In this document: positions 1 through 9,228 of the stretch, piece after piece | Numbering within the stretch: position 1 is the first letter of the stretch | How the letters are laid out: every line of letters begins with the position of its first letter | Assembly (NCBI GenBank): GCA_905221605.1 | Contig: CAJNDS010002162.1 | Span: 483,416 to 547,415, forward strand | DNA length: 64,000 bases | Source: Symbiodinium natans | Taxonomy: Eukaryota > Sar > Dinophyceae > Suessiales > Symbiodiniaceae | Direction of reading: 5' to 3' | Position numbers and translations under genes: made by a program | The notes under the pieces: model-generated | What the model saw: only the letters and a program-made list of their open reading frames with translations | What the model was told of the DNA's origin: nothing | The model's database searches: none

Positions 1-563
1 CGCAGCTGCTCAAGGCTGTCGCCTTTTGCTTTCTTGCATGAAAATGGACCAAATTTCCATTCACAAAGATCAATGCACAACTCGTTGATTGTCGCGTCTC
101 TCTATCAGTCGCCCAATCGGCGTCGGTCACAACCTCGATCAAACTCTTCGCGGTAAACACGTCTCCGCTTTTCTCGTCGAAACGCATTTCTTCTTCGATT
201 TCATTTCTCTCCAGGAAACTCTTCCCAGGGTGCGACTCCATGTGTTCGATCACATAGTGTGACGTAGCTTTCACATACTTTGCCACATGCCTTAACACTG
301 CGAGGTCACCTCTTGTCGGTGTCGCCAACTTTCCAGACAGCCACTTCGTCGCAAACCCTAGGTCGGGTCGCTCGGGGGTCATGTACAACAGGATCCCCAC
401 ACAAGACCTATACAGATGGTGCTCTTCCGCGTTCAGCGGGGTCTCATCTTTCATCGATCTCCCATAGTCTGTTGGAAACGGGAGTTTCTTTGGATGTGCT
501 TTTCCGAGCTCTAAAAGCTCTTCCAATCTCTCCAGATACTTCCCATCCATCCGGATCTCAATT
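1..563 (-). pseudogene. Element B, RT end and RNase H start (separated fragment)
   Basis: Continuation of element B pol beyond the element A insertion. The frame is open and matches residues of element A from just after the RT (GIEIRMDGKYLERLEELL) into RNase H (VVTDADW, then HARKQKATALSS). It is a near-copy of 3247-3810, with a few changes (for example Arg to Met near 190 and Gly to Glu near 510). It continues off the left edge, so the C-terminal extension of B cannot be seen. Confidence 0.92.
559..563. repeat. Target-site duplication of element A, left copy (CAATT)
   Basis: CAATT directly abuts the 3' LTR and is repeated directly outside the 5' LTR at 9229-9233. The uninterrupted sequence is visible inside element A's own pol, where the same CAATT is followed by CCTCCGGG, so the empty site can be reconstructed. 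Confidence 0.93.
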
Positions 564-731
564 TAAAACGATTTAGGGTTCGTTCCAGACCCTTGAACTT
601 GAAACCACTAACGGGCACTTTTTGCTGGGACTCGGTCTGTTCAGCAGTCCCTTGAGCCTTGTTGGCAGCAGTGAAACGACAAGGAAAAATACTTCTACAG
701 GGGGGCACATGGCTAACCGAAAAGTTTGTTA
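564..731 (-). repeat. 3' LTR of element A (168 bp)
   Basis: Minus-strand ends are TAACAAAC at 731 and CGTTTTA at 564, so the usual TG...CA ends are absent. The boundaries are fixed by divergence of the flanks from the other two LTR copies, by the purine tract next to 731 and by the CAATT duplication next to 564. I see no difference from the 5' LTR at 9061-9228. Confidence 0.93.
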
Positions 732-741
732 CCCCCTCTCC
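732..741 (-). promoter_or_regulatory. Polypurine tract of element A
   Basis: The minus strand reads GGAGAGGGGG directly before the 3' LTR start (TAACAAAC), the expected position of the plus-strand primer of an LTR retrotransposon. Confidence 0.85.
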
Positions 742-1031
742 GAGTTACACTTCATTGCCTCACACTTCTCATCGCAATTAAGTTCACTCGGATGCAAACT
801 CCTCATCGCTCACTTCGGTCATCCTTTTCCTTTAAACACATCGTGGTGCACACTTCTTTTGTTGGTGTGAAACGTGAAACGAAGAAACTACGCTGCTACT
901 GGTAGCCTCTCTCACTTCTCTTCAAACACATACACAGACGGCTTTTTCAAGACTTCGTCTATAGGTGCGATCTTGCACCTTTAGTTTATTGTCATTTCGG
1001 ACATTTTTCTCTTCCAAGCCCCCTCAGGGCT
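742..1031 (-). other. 3' untranslated part of element A
   Basis: About 290 bp between the pol stop codon and the purine tract. I see no reading frame or structure in it that I can name. Confidence 0.7.
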
Positions 1032-4000
1032 TCACTTCTTCTTTTCACCTTCCTCTTTGGGCTTCTTCCCTTTTCCTTTTCCATCTCCTTTTCTGAACTT
1101 CTTCTTGTTCTCGTCAAGCAACTTTGCGTACTCGGCCCTAATCTCCTTTTCGTTTTCACGAAAGTACTTCCTGAACTGGGCCTTTGTTCTCTCCGTTCCA
1201 TCCTCGTTCTTCACATTCAACCACGGGGTGTATTTCCCATTCTTGTCGTAGGAATACCCTGCGTCCCAACACATCATGTAGCTGTGGCCGTGTCGGGAAC
1301 ACAGAATGCAAAGCTTCTTCTTTTTGTCTTCCTCCTCGTCGGTCTCTTCTTCGATGTTCAAAACGAACTTCCCTTCCAGGTTCTCCTGTCCTTTCTCGCT
1401 TTTCAACTTCTGGAAGTCACTTTCCAACTTCTTGTTGGTCTCCGACAAACCTTTGATGCTCTTCTTCAAGGTCTTATTCTCCTCTTTCATGCTCTTCGCT
1501 TTCTCTTCATCCATGGATCCAACGCTTTCACGCTTCCTCTTTCGGAGCATCTCCAATTCTCCTTTCATCGCTTCCATCTCTTTCTCGTTCTCTTCCTTTT
1601 TCTTCTTGAGCTTCTCGTTTTGCTCTTGAACTTCCTGAAGCTCAATTTCCACCTTCTGCTTTCCCAATCGCAAATCCATGAGCTCTTCCTTGATTGCGAC
1701 GTCCACCTTTGGGTTCAAAAGCGGCGGCCTTTCTTCCTTCTCGTACTTTCGAAGCTCTTTTCTCTTTTCACCCAGCTCTCGCAACGCTTCGGCCAGCTTT
1801 GGCCTCAACTCATCCATCTCCTTTTCCAACTCTTCTTCATGCTCCAAAATCTCATCAGCTTGGGCTTCGATCGCTTCACAATCCTTCTTGCTCTTTTCCA
1901 ACTCATCCTCCAACTTGTCCCACAGCTCGGACAAATTCTCTTTTTCTCGTACCTTGACCGCTCGGTACACTTTCGCCTCCTCGTACCTTTCCGAGGTCGA
2001 GGCAAACGCTCTTCGGGCCTCATCCAGCTTCTCCTTTTTCTCCGTCATTTTCCCCAAGAGCTCTTTCACATTTTTCTCTTCTTCGAGCACTTCTTTCTTC
2101 GCTGTCTCCTTGAGAATCTCTTGTACATCCTCCTCCTCGCTCGAGGTCTCTTCTTTTTCACCTCCATCTTTCTTCTCTTGGGACTCCTCGTCGGACTCTT
2201 CTTCCTTTTTCTCTTTCTCTTTTGGCTGCTTCTCTTCGCTTTTCTCTTGGGACTCCTCGTCGGACTCTTCTTCCAGACTCTCTTTCTCTTCTGGCTGCTT
2301 CTCTTCTTTCTTGTTGAAGATCCCTTTCCTTCTCTTCTTTGCTGCTTCCTGGAGCTCTAGCAGCTCGACCTTTCTCTTTTCGACTTCTTTCTCCTCGTTT
2401 CCAGCGCTGCTTCCAGGTTTCTCTTTAACTCCATACTTCTCATCCAACTCTTTCACCTTTTCCCCAAGCAACACCAGGTTCTCTCTTGGCCCCGAGCGGC
2501 AGAGCTTTAAAGCTTTGTTCAAAAGCTCAACTGCCTCAAGGGATCTTGCGTTCATAATCATCTCCTTGAGGGCTGCCTCGTGAGCTTTCACTGCCGCCTC
2601 TTCGGTCGCTTCTAAAGCGCTTGGCTGGGCCTCCATCTTTTCTTTTTCTCTCTTCTTCTTTTCCACCTGGCCTTCTCTTTTGCTTGAGCTGAAAACGGCT
2701 GCGGACACGCGAAACTTCTCTCTAGCGTACTCTCCAAGCACCGGGCTACAAACCATGAAAAGCAACATCATGACCATGATTCCCGTGAACATGTAAAATC
2801 CAAAACTCAACTCTTTCTTTTCACTTTTCAACCCTTCACTTCCTTGAACCATTAACATCATCACGATTCTCCTCAGATACTTCTTCGGGATCTTGAACTC
2901 CGAGGCTCCTTTGGGCTCCCTGCTTTCTTCTCCTGTTCTCACGCCCATTTTTTCTAAACACTTCACAACCAAACTTCTTGTCAACGCCTTTGTCCCTACG
3001 TCCGAGGGGTTTTCGGTTCCTTTGATTGCTTTCACTTTCAGGCCTCGTCCGGTGAGTTGTTGAACCCACAACAATCCGGCATCAACGTGCCTCGTTCTTC
3101 CAAATCCTTTCTTCATGAGGATTGCTCGGGCGCTACTTGAATCCATGTGGATCCTCATTTCCGGCTTGATCTTCAGAACTCTTTCCAGCAAATTCTGGAG
3201 AAAAACTCCTTCACTCAAACCTCCAACGGCTGCAACCAATTCGCTTTCGCAGCTGCTCAAGGCTGTCGCTTTTTGCTTTCTTGCATGAAAATGGACCAAA
3301 TTTCCATTCACAAAGATCAATGCACAACTCGTTGATTGTCGCGTCTCTCTATCAGTCGCCCAATCGGCGTCGGTCACAACCTCGATCAAACTCTTCGCGG
3401 TAAACACGTCTCCGCTTTTCTCGTCGAAACGCCTTTCTTCTTCGATTTCATTTCTCTCCAGGAAACTCTTCCCAGGGTGCGACTCCATGTGTTCGATCAC
3501 ATAGTGTGACGTAGCTTTCACATACTTTGCCACATGCCTCAACACTGCGAGGTCACCTCTTGTCGGTGTCGCCAACTTTCCAGACAGCCACTTCGTCGCA
3601 AACCCTAGGTCGGGTCGCTCGGGGGTCATGTACAACAGGATCCCCACACAAGACCTATACAGATGGTGCTCTTCCGCGTTCAGCGGGGTCTCATCTTTCA
3701 TCGATCTCCCATAGTCTGTTGGAAACGGGAGTTTCTTTGGATGTGCTTTTCCGAGCCCTAAAAGCTCTTCCAATCTCTCCAGATACTTTCCGTCCATCCG
3801 GATCTCAATTCCTCCGGGTATCCCGAGGAAAGTTCGCTTCAAGAAGGTACACTTGCCTTCTCCAACTTTTACTGGTCCTTCCAGCTTGATTTTCAACTTG
3901 TGTTTCAGCAGCAGTGAAACCACTGCATTGTTCTCTTCGGGCTTTCCGAACACTTCCAGATCATCCACATGTGTGCTCATCAAAGTTCCTCCTTCACTTC

Positions 4001-7000
4001 CGCTCGGTAACTTGTAGAAGAAACTTGGTAACCCGATATCCGAAGTCATTTTCTCTTCTTCCAAGATCTTCCTCAGATGCTCGAACCAGTCACTGCTTCC
4101 GGTTCGCTGACCGGGTAAGGTAAACTCCAGCTTGTACCATTTTCCTCCCAGGCTAACCACTGTGTACTCCTTCTGGGGTACCTGAAGATACGCGTCAGAG
4201 ATGTCAATCGAGATCATCTCATAGCCTGGTGAACTTGCACAAAGTGCAGAAAGCAATTTAATGCTTGAGCTTATGCTCGTCGGGGAGTACAGGGCTGTGA
4301 GGTCATAATCCGTCAACCAACGGTATTCTCGTGCAACCAACCTTGCACGTCTTTTCCACTGGCCCTGTCTGTGTCTCCAGTCTAGGACGTACTTCGTGCT
4401 CAACTGCTTTGGCGCTTTACCTTCTGGCGTGGGCACTGGCTCTCCTTTTTCATCAAGCACAGCTTCTGTGAGCACTTTCATTTCCAAGAGTCTCTCTATC
4501 TCAGTTCTTTCGGATTTCGCATCGACCTTTTCCAAGTCCTCTCTGTCGAGCTTTGGTGGCCCATCGTCATACTCATGGGACCATGTCACTCGTAAGTCTT
4601 CGCTTGACTCGTCGGTCTTCTCACTCCATTTTTCTTGCCACTCTTTTGTCTCTTCAAGGAACATCTTTGTCTCTTCCAGATCAAGGAGCTCATCTCCGTG
4701 TTCCTCAGGCTCTTCACTCTTTTCAAATCTTCTAATGTGGTAGTGAACCACTTCTGCACTCACCCTTGAGGAACTTCCGCTTGCCTCTCCAACCTTCGGC
4801 GCTTTTCCGCTCCTTTCTTCCACTTCTCCTGTGCCTTCGTCCAGCTTCGGACCTTTCTTTGGCGACTCTTCTGCATCCTCCAACGCTTCTCTTGTGTCTC
4901 TTTTCATTGCTTCTTGTCTCAATGTTTCCAGTGAGGTCTCATCTGGGAACAGCTCCTCTTCAGCTTTTCTCTTTCCTTTCACTTCTCCGGGGTCTTCGTC
5001 ACTTTCTTCACCTGCACTTCCAATTCCTCCTTCAGACATTGGATCTGACCCTGCAGGGCTGTTACTCGAGGAACTCTTTGAACTCTGTTTTCCGCCTGAA
5101 CTTGACTGCGGCCTCGCTTCACTTTCTTTCTCCTTCCCTTCTCTTGGGGCTTCTAGCGGGGGAAGCTCAGGTTCCTCTAAGGGCAAAACTCTTCTCTTCC
5201 TTTGTCTCAGAGTTTTGAGCTGATGATCCCACGGGGCTCCCACAGCTATCTGCAATAGCTCGGGCTGATATGCATCTGCACATCTTCTCATTGTTCTTGC
5301 TTTGATCACTCCTCGACTTGTTCCGACTAAGTTGAGGTTGCTCGCGTAGTCCTTTCCAAGGAACACTCCTTTTTCCCATAGTTCTCCCTTCTCTTGGGCT
5401 TTCGGCAACGCTTTAGCAATGATCGCTGATCCAAAGGGTGCAAGCTTCCCTTTGTACGTTCTGTCCACAGTTGCCTCAAAGGCTGTTCGTCCATCTCTTC
5501 CCACGTGATACCGATTTTGCAGCCATGCCGCATGTCTAAACGCCCAACTATACAGTGGGACATCGGAACCAATCTTTGTTCCACTTCTTTGCTCTACGGT
5601 CGCGAGTAGAGTCTTCGCCAATTTCCTCACTGTCTGGATATACCGCTCAACGGTCAGTCCTTGGTGCTCGCCTGGGGCGCTGTCTTGTAGCTCCGTCTTC
5701 AAGTCATGTCTTGCTCGCACGGCTTGAACTCCTTTCCGAATGGCAAGCATTGCAGGCTCTGTGTCTGTTCTCAGCACGACGTCACTGTATCCCAACAGTG
5801 CAAGAACTCGTGTGACTTCCGCCACTGCGTGGTTGATAACGGCATCTCCTCCTTTTGTTGGCACTGCGACGGCCAAAAGAAACTTCGTTTCAGAATCAAC
5901 TCCCACCAGCTGAATGGCTAATGGATCTTTTTCTCCTTCTTCTCCTTGGGTTCCTGTGAACATAAAGTCCAAACTAAACACTGGTCGCTGAGGCTTCTCC
6001 GTACTTTCGTCAAAGTTGTCCTCCCGACTCTTTGCTGCCTGACAGGCTTCACACCATGATGCCCGAGGCAGGTGCGTCAACTCATGCTTCTCGATCTCTT
6101 CCTGGCTCGGGAGTGCAGGTAGTGCTTCTGGGATAGGATCTCTTTCAAACTCTTTTCTGATGTCCTCTGAGATTTGCACTGTCGCCTTCAGCTTGTTCGT
6201 CGCCACCTCTTTCTTTAGTCTCTGCCACAGGACTCCTTTCGAGCCGTTCTTTGACAAATACAAGTACTTGCAAGCTTCCTTCATCTCCTTCAGTTCGCTT
6301 GTCGGGGTGATCCTCAGAGGTCCAATAAGCATTACTTCTGTCTCGTCTTCCGGGAGTACCGGAATGCCTTTGCTTCGATGCTCTTTCTTTTCCTCTTGTC
6401 TCGGAACCAACGCTTCGGTTGTCTCTCCTGTTTCCATGGGCTGATTTTCTCCTCCAAACTCTTTTTCTCTCTCTTTCAGTCCTTCAAAGCTTCCATAAGC
6501 ATTGGGCTCTTTGATCTCTTTCTCCAGCAAAGTGATCATCACTTCAAACCTCTCGTTTGGGGTTCTTCCAAGAGATACGTTCTCTCTATCCTTCCACTCC
6601 TCCGAGCACTCAAAGAACTCCAGAGAATTCCAGTCTACCTCGTTCAGTGGAGAAACTGCGCCTCCTTTTCTTTCAAGCTTCCCCAAGAGGGTTGTTCGAT
6701 ACGGGAAATAGTCACCTTCGCTTCCTTCTCCTTCATACCTGTGGTTCGGGAAATGACCGGTGGGGTCGAATGTTCTTGTCACATCCCAGTCAAACCGCGC
6801 CGGAGTTCCATCTTCCAGCACGAACCAGGAATCCCCAATCTCATTGTGCTGGAGCTCTCTCTTAAGATTCTCTTCCAGCCTTACAGGTTGCACCTTCATC
6901 TCTTCAGTCACAACACGACTGATACTCATTATCGCCATTGAAGAATTTCTCTTGAAGTGCAATGGAACTCGAACAGTTCCTTTCTTCAGCCACAACTTTC

Positions 7001-7499
7001 CATCTTCGCTTACAGTTCCCCAACCAAGCTTCCACATCTTCCCAATCGAGAACAGTGGTTGGGTAACGTTGCCACAAACTGCAGTGTCTGTGATAACCAA
7101 CTTCTTTCCTGACTCTTTCCAGAAAACGAACTTCACTTGCTGCCTCACAGGCAGTGTTGGAATAACTCTTCCCTGTGCATCTTTCAGTCGGTACTCGAAA
7201 GTCGAAGGTTCTCCGACCTCCTCTGCCCAATCCATAGGCAACACATGACAGTCCGCACCGCTGTCAAGCACAACTTCGCACGACTCAACCTCTTTGCAAA
7301 CGTTCTTCACAGCCTTCTCATCTTGTAGCGTTCTCACTTCGCCAACTTCTTCGCCTGTTTGCTTCGAATCGTACCACTCCATCAACTCATCGTGAGGGTC
7401 TATCTCACCTTCATCGCTCTCTTCATCTCCCAGGGTGAGATCGAACTCTTCGAGTCTCCTCACTTCCAACTCATTCATTCTCCAGCTCACTTCATTCAA
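1032..7499 (-). CDS. pol: Copia-type Pol polyprotein with C-terminal extension (element A)
   Basis: About 2155 codons, far longer than a usual copia Pol. Domains in order, residue numbers from 7499: aspartic protease with DSGAD at 79-83; integrase with an H-H-C-C-like stretch (HLPRASWCEACQ) near 480 and candidate catalytic D511, D579, E618; copia reverse transcriptase from about 1030 to 1260, with SIDISDAYLQVP and the catalytic box THVDD near 1178 (His where YVDD is usual); RNase H from about 1370 to 1510 (VVTDADW, SSCESEL, DSSSAR). Then follow about 600 residues not found in standard copia: a hydrophobic segment near 1565-1590, a long Glu/Lys-rich coiled coil with an internal 24-residue repeat, and a CX2CX4HX4C knuckle (CILCSRHGHSYMMC) near 2061-2075, ending in a Lys-rich tail. 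There is no ATG at the frame's beginning; the first is at 7478. In element B this frame is fused to gag, so the separate frame here comes from a one-base loss. Confidence 0.92.
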   Translation of the reverse strand: MNEVSWRMNELEVRRLEEFDLTLGDEESDEGEIDPHDELMEWYDSKQTGEEVGEVRTLQDEKAVKNVCKEVESCEVVLDSGADCHVLPMDWAEEVGEPSTFEYRLKDAQGRVIPTLPVRQQVKFVFWKESGKKLVITDTAVCGNVTQPLFSIGKMWKLGWGTVSEDGKLWLKKGTVRVPLHFKRNSSMAIMSISRVVTEEMKVQPVRLEENLKRELQHNEIGDSWFVLEDGTPARFDWDVTRTFDPTGHFPNHRYEGEGSEGDYFPYRTTLLGKLERKGGAVSPLNEVDWNSLEFFECSEEWKDRENVSLGRTPNERFEVMITLLEKEIKEPNAYGSFEGLKEREKEFGGENQPMETGETTEALVPRQEEKKEHRSKGIPVLPEDETEVMLIGPLRITPTSELKEMKEACKYLYLSKNGSKGVLWQRLKKEVATNKLKATVQISEDIRKEFERDPIPEALPALPSQEEIEKHELTHLPRASWCEACQAAKSREDNFDESTEKPQRPVFSLDFMFTGTQGEEGEKDPLAIQLVGVDSETKFLLAVAVPTKGGDAVINHAVAEVTRVLALLGYSDVVLRTDTEPAMLAIRKGVQAVRARHDLKTELQDSAPGEHQGLTVERYIQTVRKLAKTLLATVEQRSGTKIGSDVPLYSWAFRHAAWLQNRYHVGRDGRTAFEATVDRTYKGKLAPFGSAIIAKALPKAQEKGELWEKGVFLGKDYASNLNLVGTSRGVIKARTMRRCADAYQPELLQIAVGAPWDHQLKTLRQRKRRVLPLEEPELPPLEAPREGKEKESEARPQSSSGGKQSSKSSSSNSPAGSDPMSEGGIGSAGEESDEDPGEVKGKRKAEEELFPDETSLETLRQEAMKRDTREALEDAEESPKKGPKLDEGTGEVEERSGKAPKVGEASGSSSRVSAEVVHYHIRRFEKSEEPEEHGDELLDLEETKMFLEETKEWQEKWSEKTDESSEDLRVTWSHEYDDGPPKLDREDLEKVDAKSERTEIERLLEMKVLTEAVLDEKGEPVPTPEGKAPKQLSTKYVLDWRHRQGQWKRRARLVAREYRWLTDYDLTALYSPTSISSSIKLLSALCASSPGYEMISIDISDAYLQVPQKEYTVVSLGGKWYKLEFTLPGQRTGSSDWFEHLRKILEEEKMTSDIGLPSFFYKLPSGSEGGTLMSTHVDDLEVFGKPEENNAVVSLLLKHKLKIKLEGPVKVGEGKCTFLKRTFLGIPGGIEIRMDGKYLERLEELLGLGKAHPKKLPFPTDYGRSMKDETPLNAEEHHLYRSCVGILLYMTPERPDLGFATKWLSGKLATPTRGDLAVLRHVAKYVKATSHYVIEHMESHPGKSFLERNEIEEERRFDEKSGDVFTAKSLIEVVTDADWATDRETRQSTSCALIFVNGNLVHFHARKQKATALSSCESELVAAVGGLSEGVFLQNLLERVLKIKPEMRIHMDSSSARAILMKKGFGRTRHVDAGLLWVQQLTGRGLKVKAIKGTENPSDVGTKALTRSLVVKCLEKMGVRTGEESREPKGASEFKIPKKYLRRIVMMLMVQGSEGLKSEKKELSFGFYMFTGIMVMMLLFMVCSPVLGEYAREKFRVSAAVFSSSKREGQVEKKKREKEKMEAQPSALEATEEAAVKAHEAALKEMIMNARSLEAVELLNKALKLCRSGPRENLVLLGEKVKELDEKYGVKEKPGSSAGNEEKEVEKRKVELLELQEAAKKRRKGIFNKKEEKQPEEKESLEEESDEESQEKSEEKQPKEKEKKEEESDEESQEKKDGGEKEETSSEEEDVQEILKETAKKEVLEEEKNVKELLGKMTEKKEKLDEARRAFASTSERYEEAKVYRAVKVREKENLSELWDKLEDELEKSKKDCEAIEAQADEILEHEEELEKEMDELRPKLAEALRELGEKRKELRKYEKEERPPLLNPKVDVAIKEELMDLRLGKQKVEIELQEVQEQNEKLKKKKEENEKEMEAMKGELEMLRKRKRESVGSMDEEKAKSMKEENKTLKKSIKGLSETNKKLESDFQKLKSEKGQENLEGKFVLNIEEETDEEEDKKKKLCILCSRHGHSYMMCWDAGYSYDKNGKYTPWLNVKNEDGTERTKAQFRKYFRENEKEIRAEYAKLLDENKKKFRKGDGKGKGKKPKEEGEKKK

Positions 7500-8884
7500 G
7501 TCAAGCTCCTCATCCTGTCTTCCACCTCTTCAACTCTTCGAACCATTCTCGCAGCAGAGGCGGTGATGACTCTCACTTGTCCACTCTCGTCGTTGTTCGC
7601 TCTCGCATTGCTCCCAGAGCTTCGGTCACCTTGACCTTGAGTCTCTTCTTCTTCCACGTATCTCACCTTTCCTTTTCCTCCTTTACCTTTATCTCCTTTC
7701 TGCCAACAATCCGTGGCTCGATGTCCTGGCTTGCCACAGATGTAGCAACTTCCTTGAAACTTCGTTGACCCGTAGCCACCTTCCACCGCGCGAACTCCCT
7801 TGTTTCTGTCTTTTCCTTTTCCTTTGGACTCTTTGCCAGTATCCCATTTTCCTTTTCCTTTTCCTTTGTTGGTAAATCTTCCTTTTCCAAAGGACTTTCC
7901 TCCTTTCTCTCCTTTACCTTTTCCTTTGTTCCTTTCCTTTCCATACTTCCCTTTGTCTCCTTTGTAACCTCCTTTCACTCGATCCACTTCCATCGCTTGA
8001 GGTCCGTTGTACGGCGTATGCTTTGTTGGTCCTTCCATGCTGAAGGACTGCAAGATGTTCTCTGCATTCCAAGACTGCGTGCTCCTCTCGTACTCGAGCA
8101 ACTTCCTTCGGATGTCCGTGTAACTCGTAGTAGGACTAAGTCCAACCAGAATATGCTTTCTCAACTCATTCGGCAATCCTTTCAGCACCGTGCCGATCTT
8201 GAGGTTCTCATCATACCTCGCTCCTGAAACTTTCTCGTATTCACCCACCAGCTTCTCGTAGGTGAGCAGGTAGTCCAGGATGGAAGTTCCCTTGGTCATC
8301 GCTGGGAAACTAACGAGGGCCTGAGCCATTGCCAGTCCTCTTGTTCTGCTCGACGGCTCCAACTCCTGAAACAACTTCTTCCACACACTGTAGCCATCCT
8401 GACTTCCTTCAGACTTCAACAACTTCAGAGGACGATTCCTCAGATATGAAGCCAAAATCGCATAGAGCTTGATGCTCCTCTCTTTCTCTTCTTGCGAATA
8501 CAGAGCCGGATTCAACGGTCCTGACTCTACCCTAACCAACTCTTCGGCATACTTAGGATCTACAAATCCTACAAACACCCTGAAGCTAAAACTCCAGTCT
8601 GGCCATTGTGAAACTTCTTCCTCTAAATTCTTTGGAGCAAACACTTCTGGACTCTTTACCAGCTTTGCTGCTGAGTCATAACTCCTCTGGCCTGATCCTG
8701 CAGATCCTGCAGCTCCAGCCAAAGCATTGGCTGCTGCGGCCAAACTTCCCATCACTTCTTGAAACGATGCTCCCCCGAGACCTGGGGGCAATCCTCCTCC
8801 AGCTGGCCTAGCCATTGGAGTATCGCTTGGAGTGTCTCCTCCATGCTCTTGAGCTCCTGCTCCAGCAGGATCTCCTTCTTGCAT
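7496..8884 (-). CDS. gag: Gag of element A (nucleocapsid with zinc knuckle)
   Basis: 462 codons from ATG at 8884. The N-terminal 60 residues are rich in Gly, Ala and Pro, followed by a copia Gag-like helical region (PDWSFSFRVFVGF, then KGTSILDYLLTYEKLVGEYE), a strongly basic Lys/Gly stretch of about 60 residues, and one CX2CX4HX4C zinc knuckle (CYICGKPGHRATDC, about 380-393) for RNA packaging. The frame ends at 7496 because one base present in element B is missing between 7517 and 7518. The last seven or so residues are therefore off-frame, and pol continues in the -1 frame. I see no clear slippery heptamer there, so a disabling deletion is more likely than programmed frameshifting. Confidence 0.9.
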   Translation of the reverse strand: MQEGDPAGAGAQEHGGDTPSDTPMARPAGGGLPPGLGGASFQEVMGSLAAAANALAGAAGSAGSGQRSYDSAAKLVKSPEVFAPKNLEEEVSQWPDWSFSFRVFVGFVDPKYAEELVRVESGPLNPALYSQEEKERSIKLYAILASYLRNRPLKLLKSEGSQDGYSVWKKLFQELEPSSRTRGLAMAQALVSFPAMTKGTSILDYLLTYEKLVGEYEKVSGARYDENLKIGTVLKGLPNELRKHILVGLSPTTSYTDIRRKLLEYERSTQSWNAENILQSFSMEGPTKHTPYNGPQAMEVDRVKGGYKGDKGKYGKERNKGKGKGEKGGKSFGKGRFTNKGKGKGKWDTGKESKGKGKDRNKGVRAVEGGYGSTKFQGSCYICGKPGHRATDCWQKGDKGKGGKGKVRYVEEEETQGQGDRSSGSNARANNDESGQVRVITASAARMVRRVEEVEDRMRSLT

Positions 8885-9042
8885 CACACTTTTCTTCTCT
8901 TTCTCACTTCCAGGCTCCTCTCAGCCTCGCTTACAGTCTCCCTTAAGGAGCTCGCTTGGTAGCTGGCCCAAGGCTCTTTTGGACTTCAGTCCTCGCTCCT
9001 CCAGAGCGCTTTCTTGGGCTCACTTTGAACCAAAGGTCTAGG
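8885..9042 (-). other. Untranslated leader of element A
   Basis: 158 bp between the primer-binding site and the gag ATG; the expected place of the RNA packaging signal. The same length and near-identical sequence occur in element B (14,309-14,466). Confidence 0.7.
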
Positions 9043-9060
9043 CCTTCAGCTCCGCTACCA
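9043..9060 (-). promoter_or_regulatory. Primer-binding site of element A
   Basis: The minus strand reads TGGTAGCGGAGCTGAAGG immediately after the 5' LTR with no gap. TGG is the complement of a tRNA CCA end. The next 8 bases would pair with a discriminator A and a CTCCGCT acceptor strand, as expected of an initiator-type tRNA(Met) beginning AGCGGAG. The tRNA identity is inference. Confidence 0.8.
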
Positions 9061-9228
9061 TAAAACGATTTAGGGTTCGTTCCAGACCCTTGAACTTGAA
9101 ACCACTAACGGGCACTTTTTGCTGGGACTCGGTCTGTTCAGCAGTCCCTTGAGCCTTGTTGGCAGCAGTGAAACGACAAGGAAAAATACTTCTACAGGGG
9201 GGCACATGGCTAACCGAAAAGTTTGTTA
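9061..9228 (-). repeat. 5' LTR of element A (168 bp)
   Basis: Identical by eye to 564-731. On the minus strand it runs directly into the primer-binding site at 9060. On the other side CAATT leads back into the pol sequence of element B. It should hold the promoter, but I recognise no core promoter motif in it. Confidence 0.93.

Larger units (their letters stand above)
564..9228 (-). mobile_element. Element A: complete Ty1/copia-type LTR retrotransposon
   Basis: A full-length element read on the minus strand: 5' LTR (9061-9228), primer-binding site (9043-9060), leader, gag (7496-8884), pol (1032-7499), 3' untranslated part, purine tract (732-741), 3' LTR (564-731). Order in pol is protease, integrase, reverse transcriptase, RNase H, which defines Ty1/copia rather than Ty3/gypsy. 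It is flanked by CAATT on both sides (559-563 and 9229-9233), a 5-bp target duplication usual for copia integrases. The two LTRs read as identical, so the insertion is young. It lies inside a near-identical copy, element B. One missing base at the gag/pol border may make this copy defective. Confidence 0.95.

Noticed and set aside
564-731. Spliced-leader relic in the LTR (GGCTCAAGG on the minus strand)
   Set aside because: Only about nine bases agree with the end of the dinoflagellate spliced leader, too few to support a retroposed leader. Other GGCTCAA occurrences (for example 22,216 and 55,236) are equally short.
1284-2360. 358-codon plus-strand frame, Leu/Phe-rich
   Set aside because: It is antisense to the Glu/Lys-rich coiled coil of element A pol; codons for Glu and Lys read backwards give Phe and Leu, so the frame stays open without being a gene. 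The same holds for the other plus-strand frames in 1-14,300.
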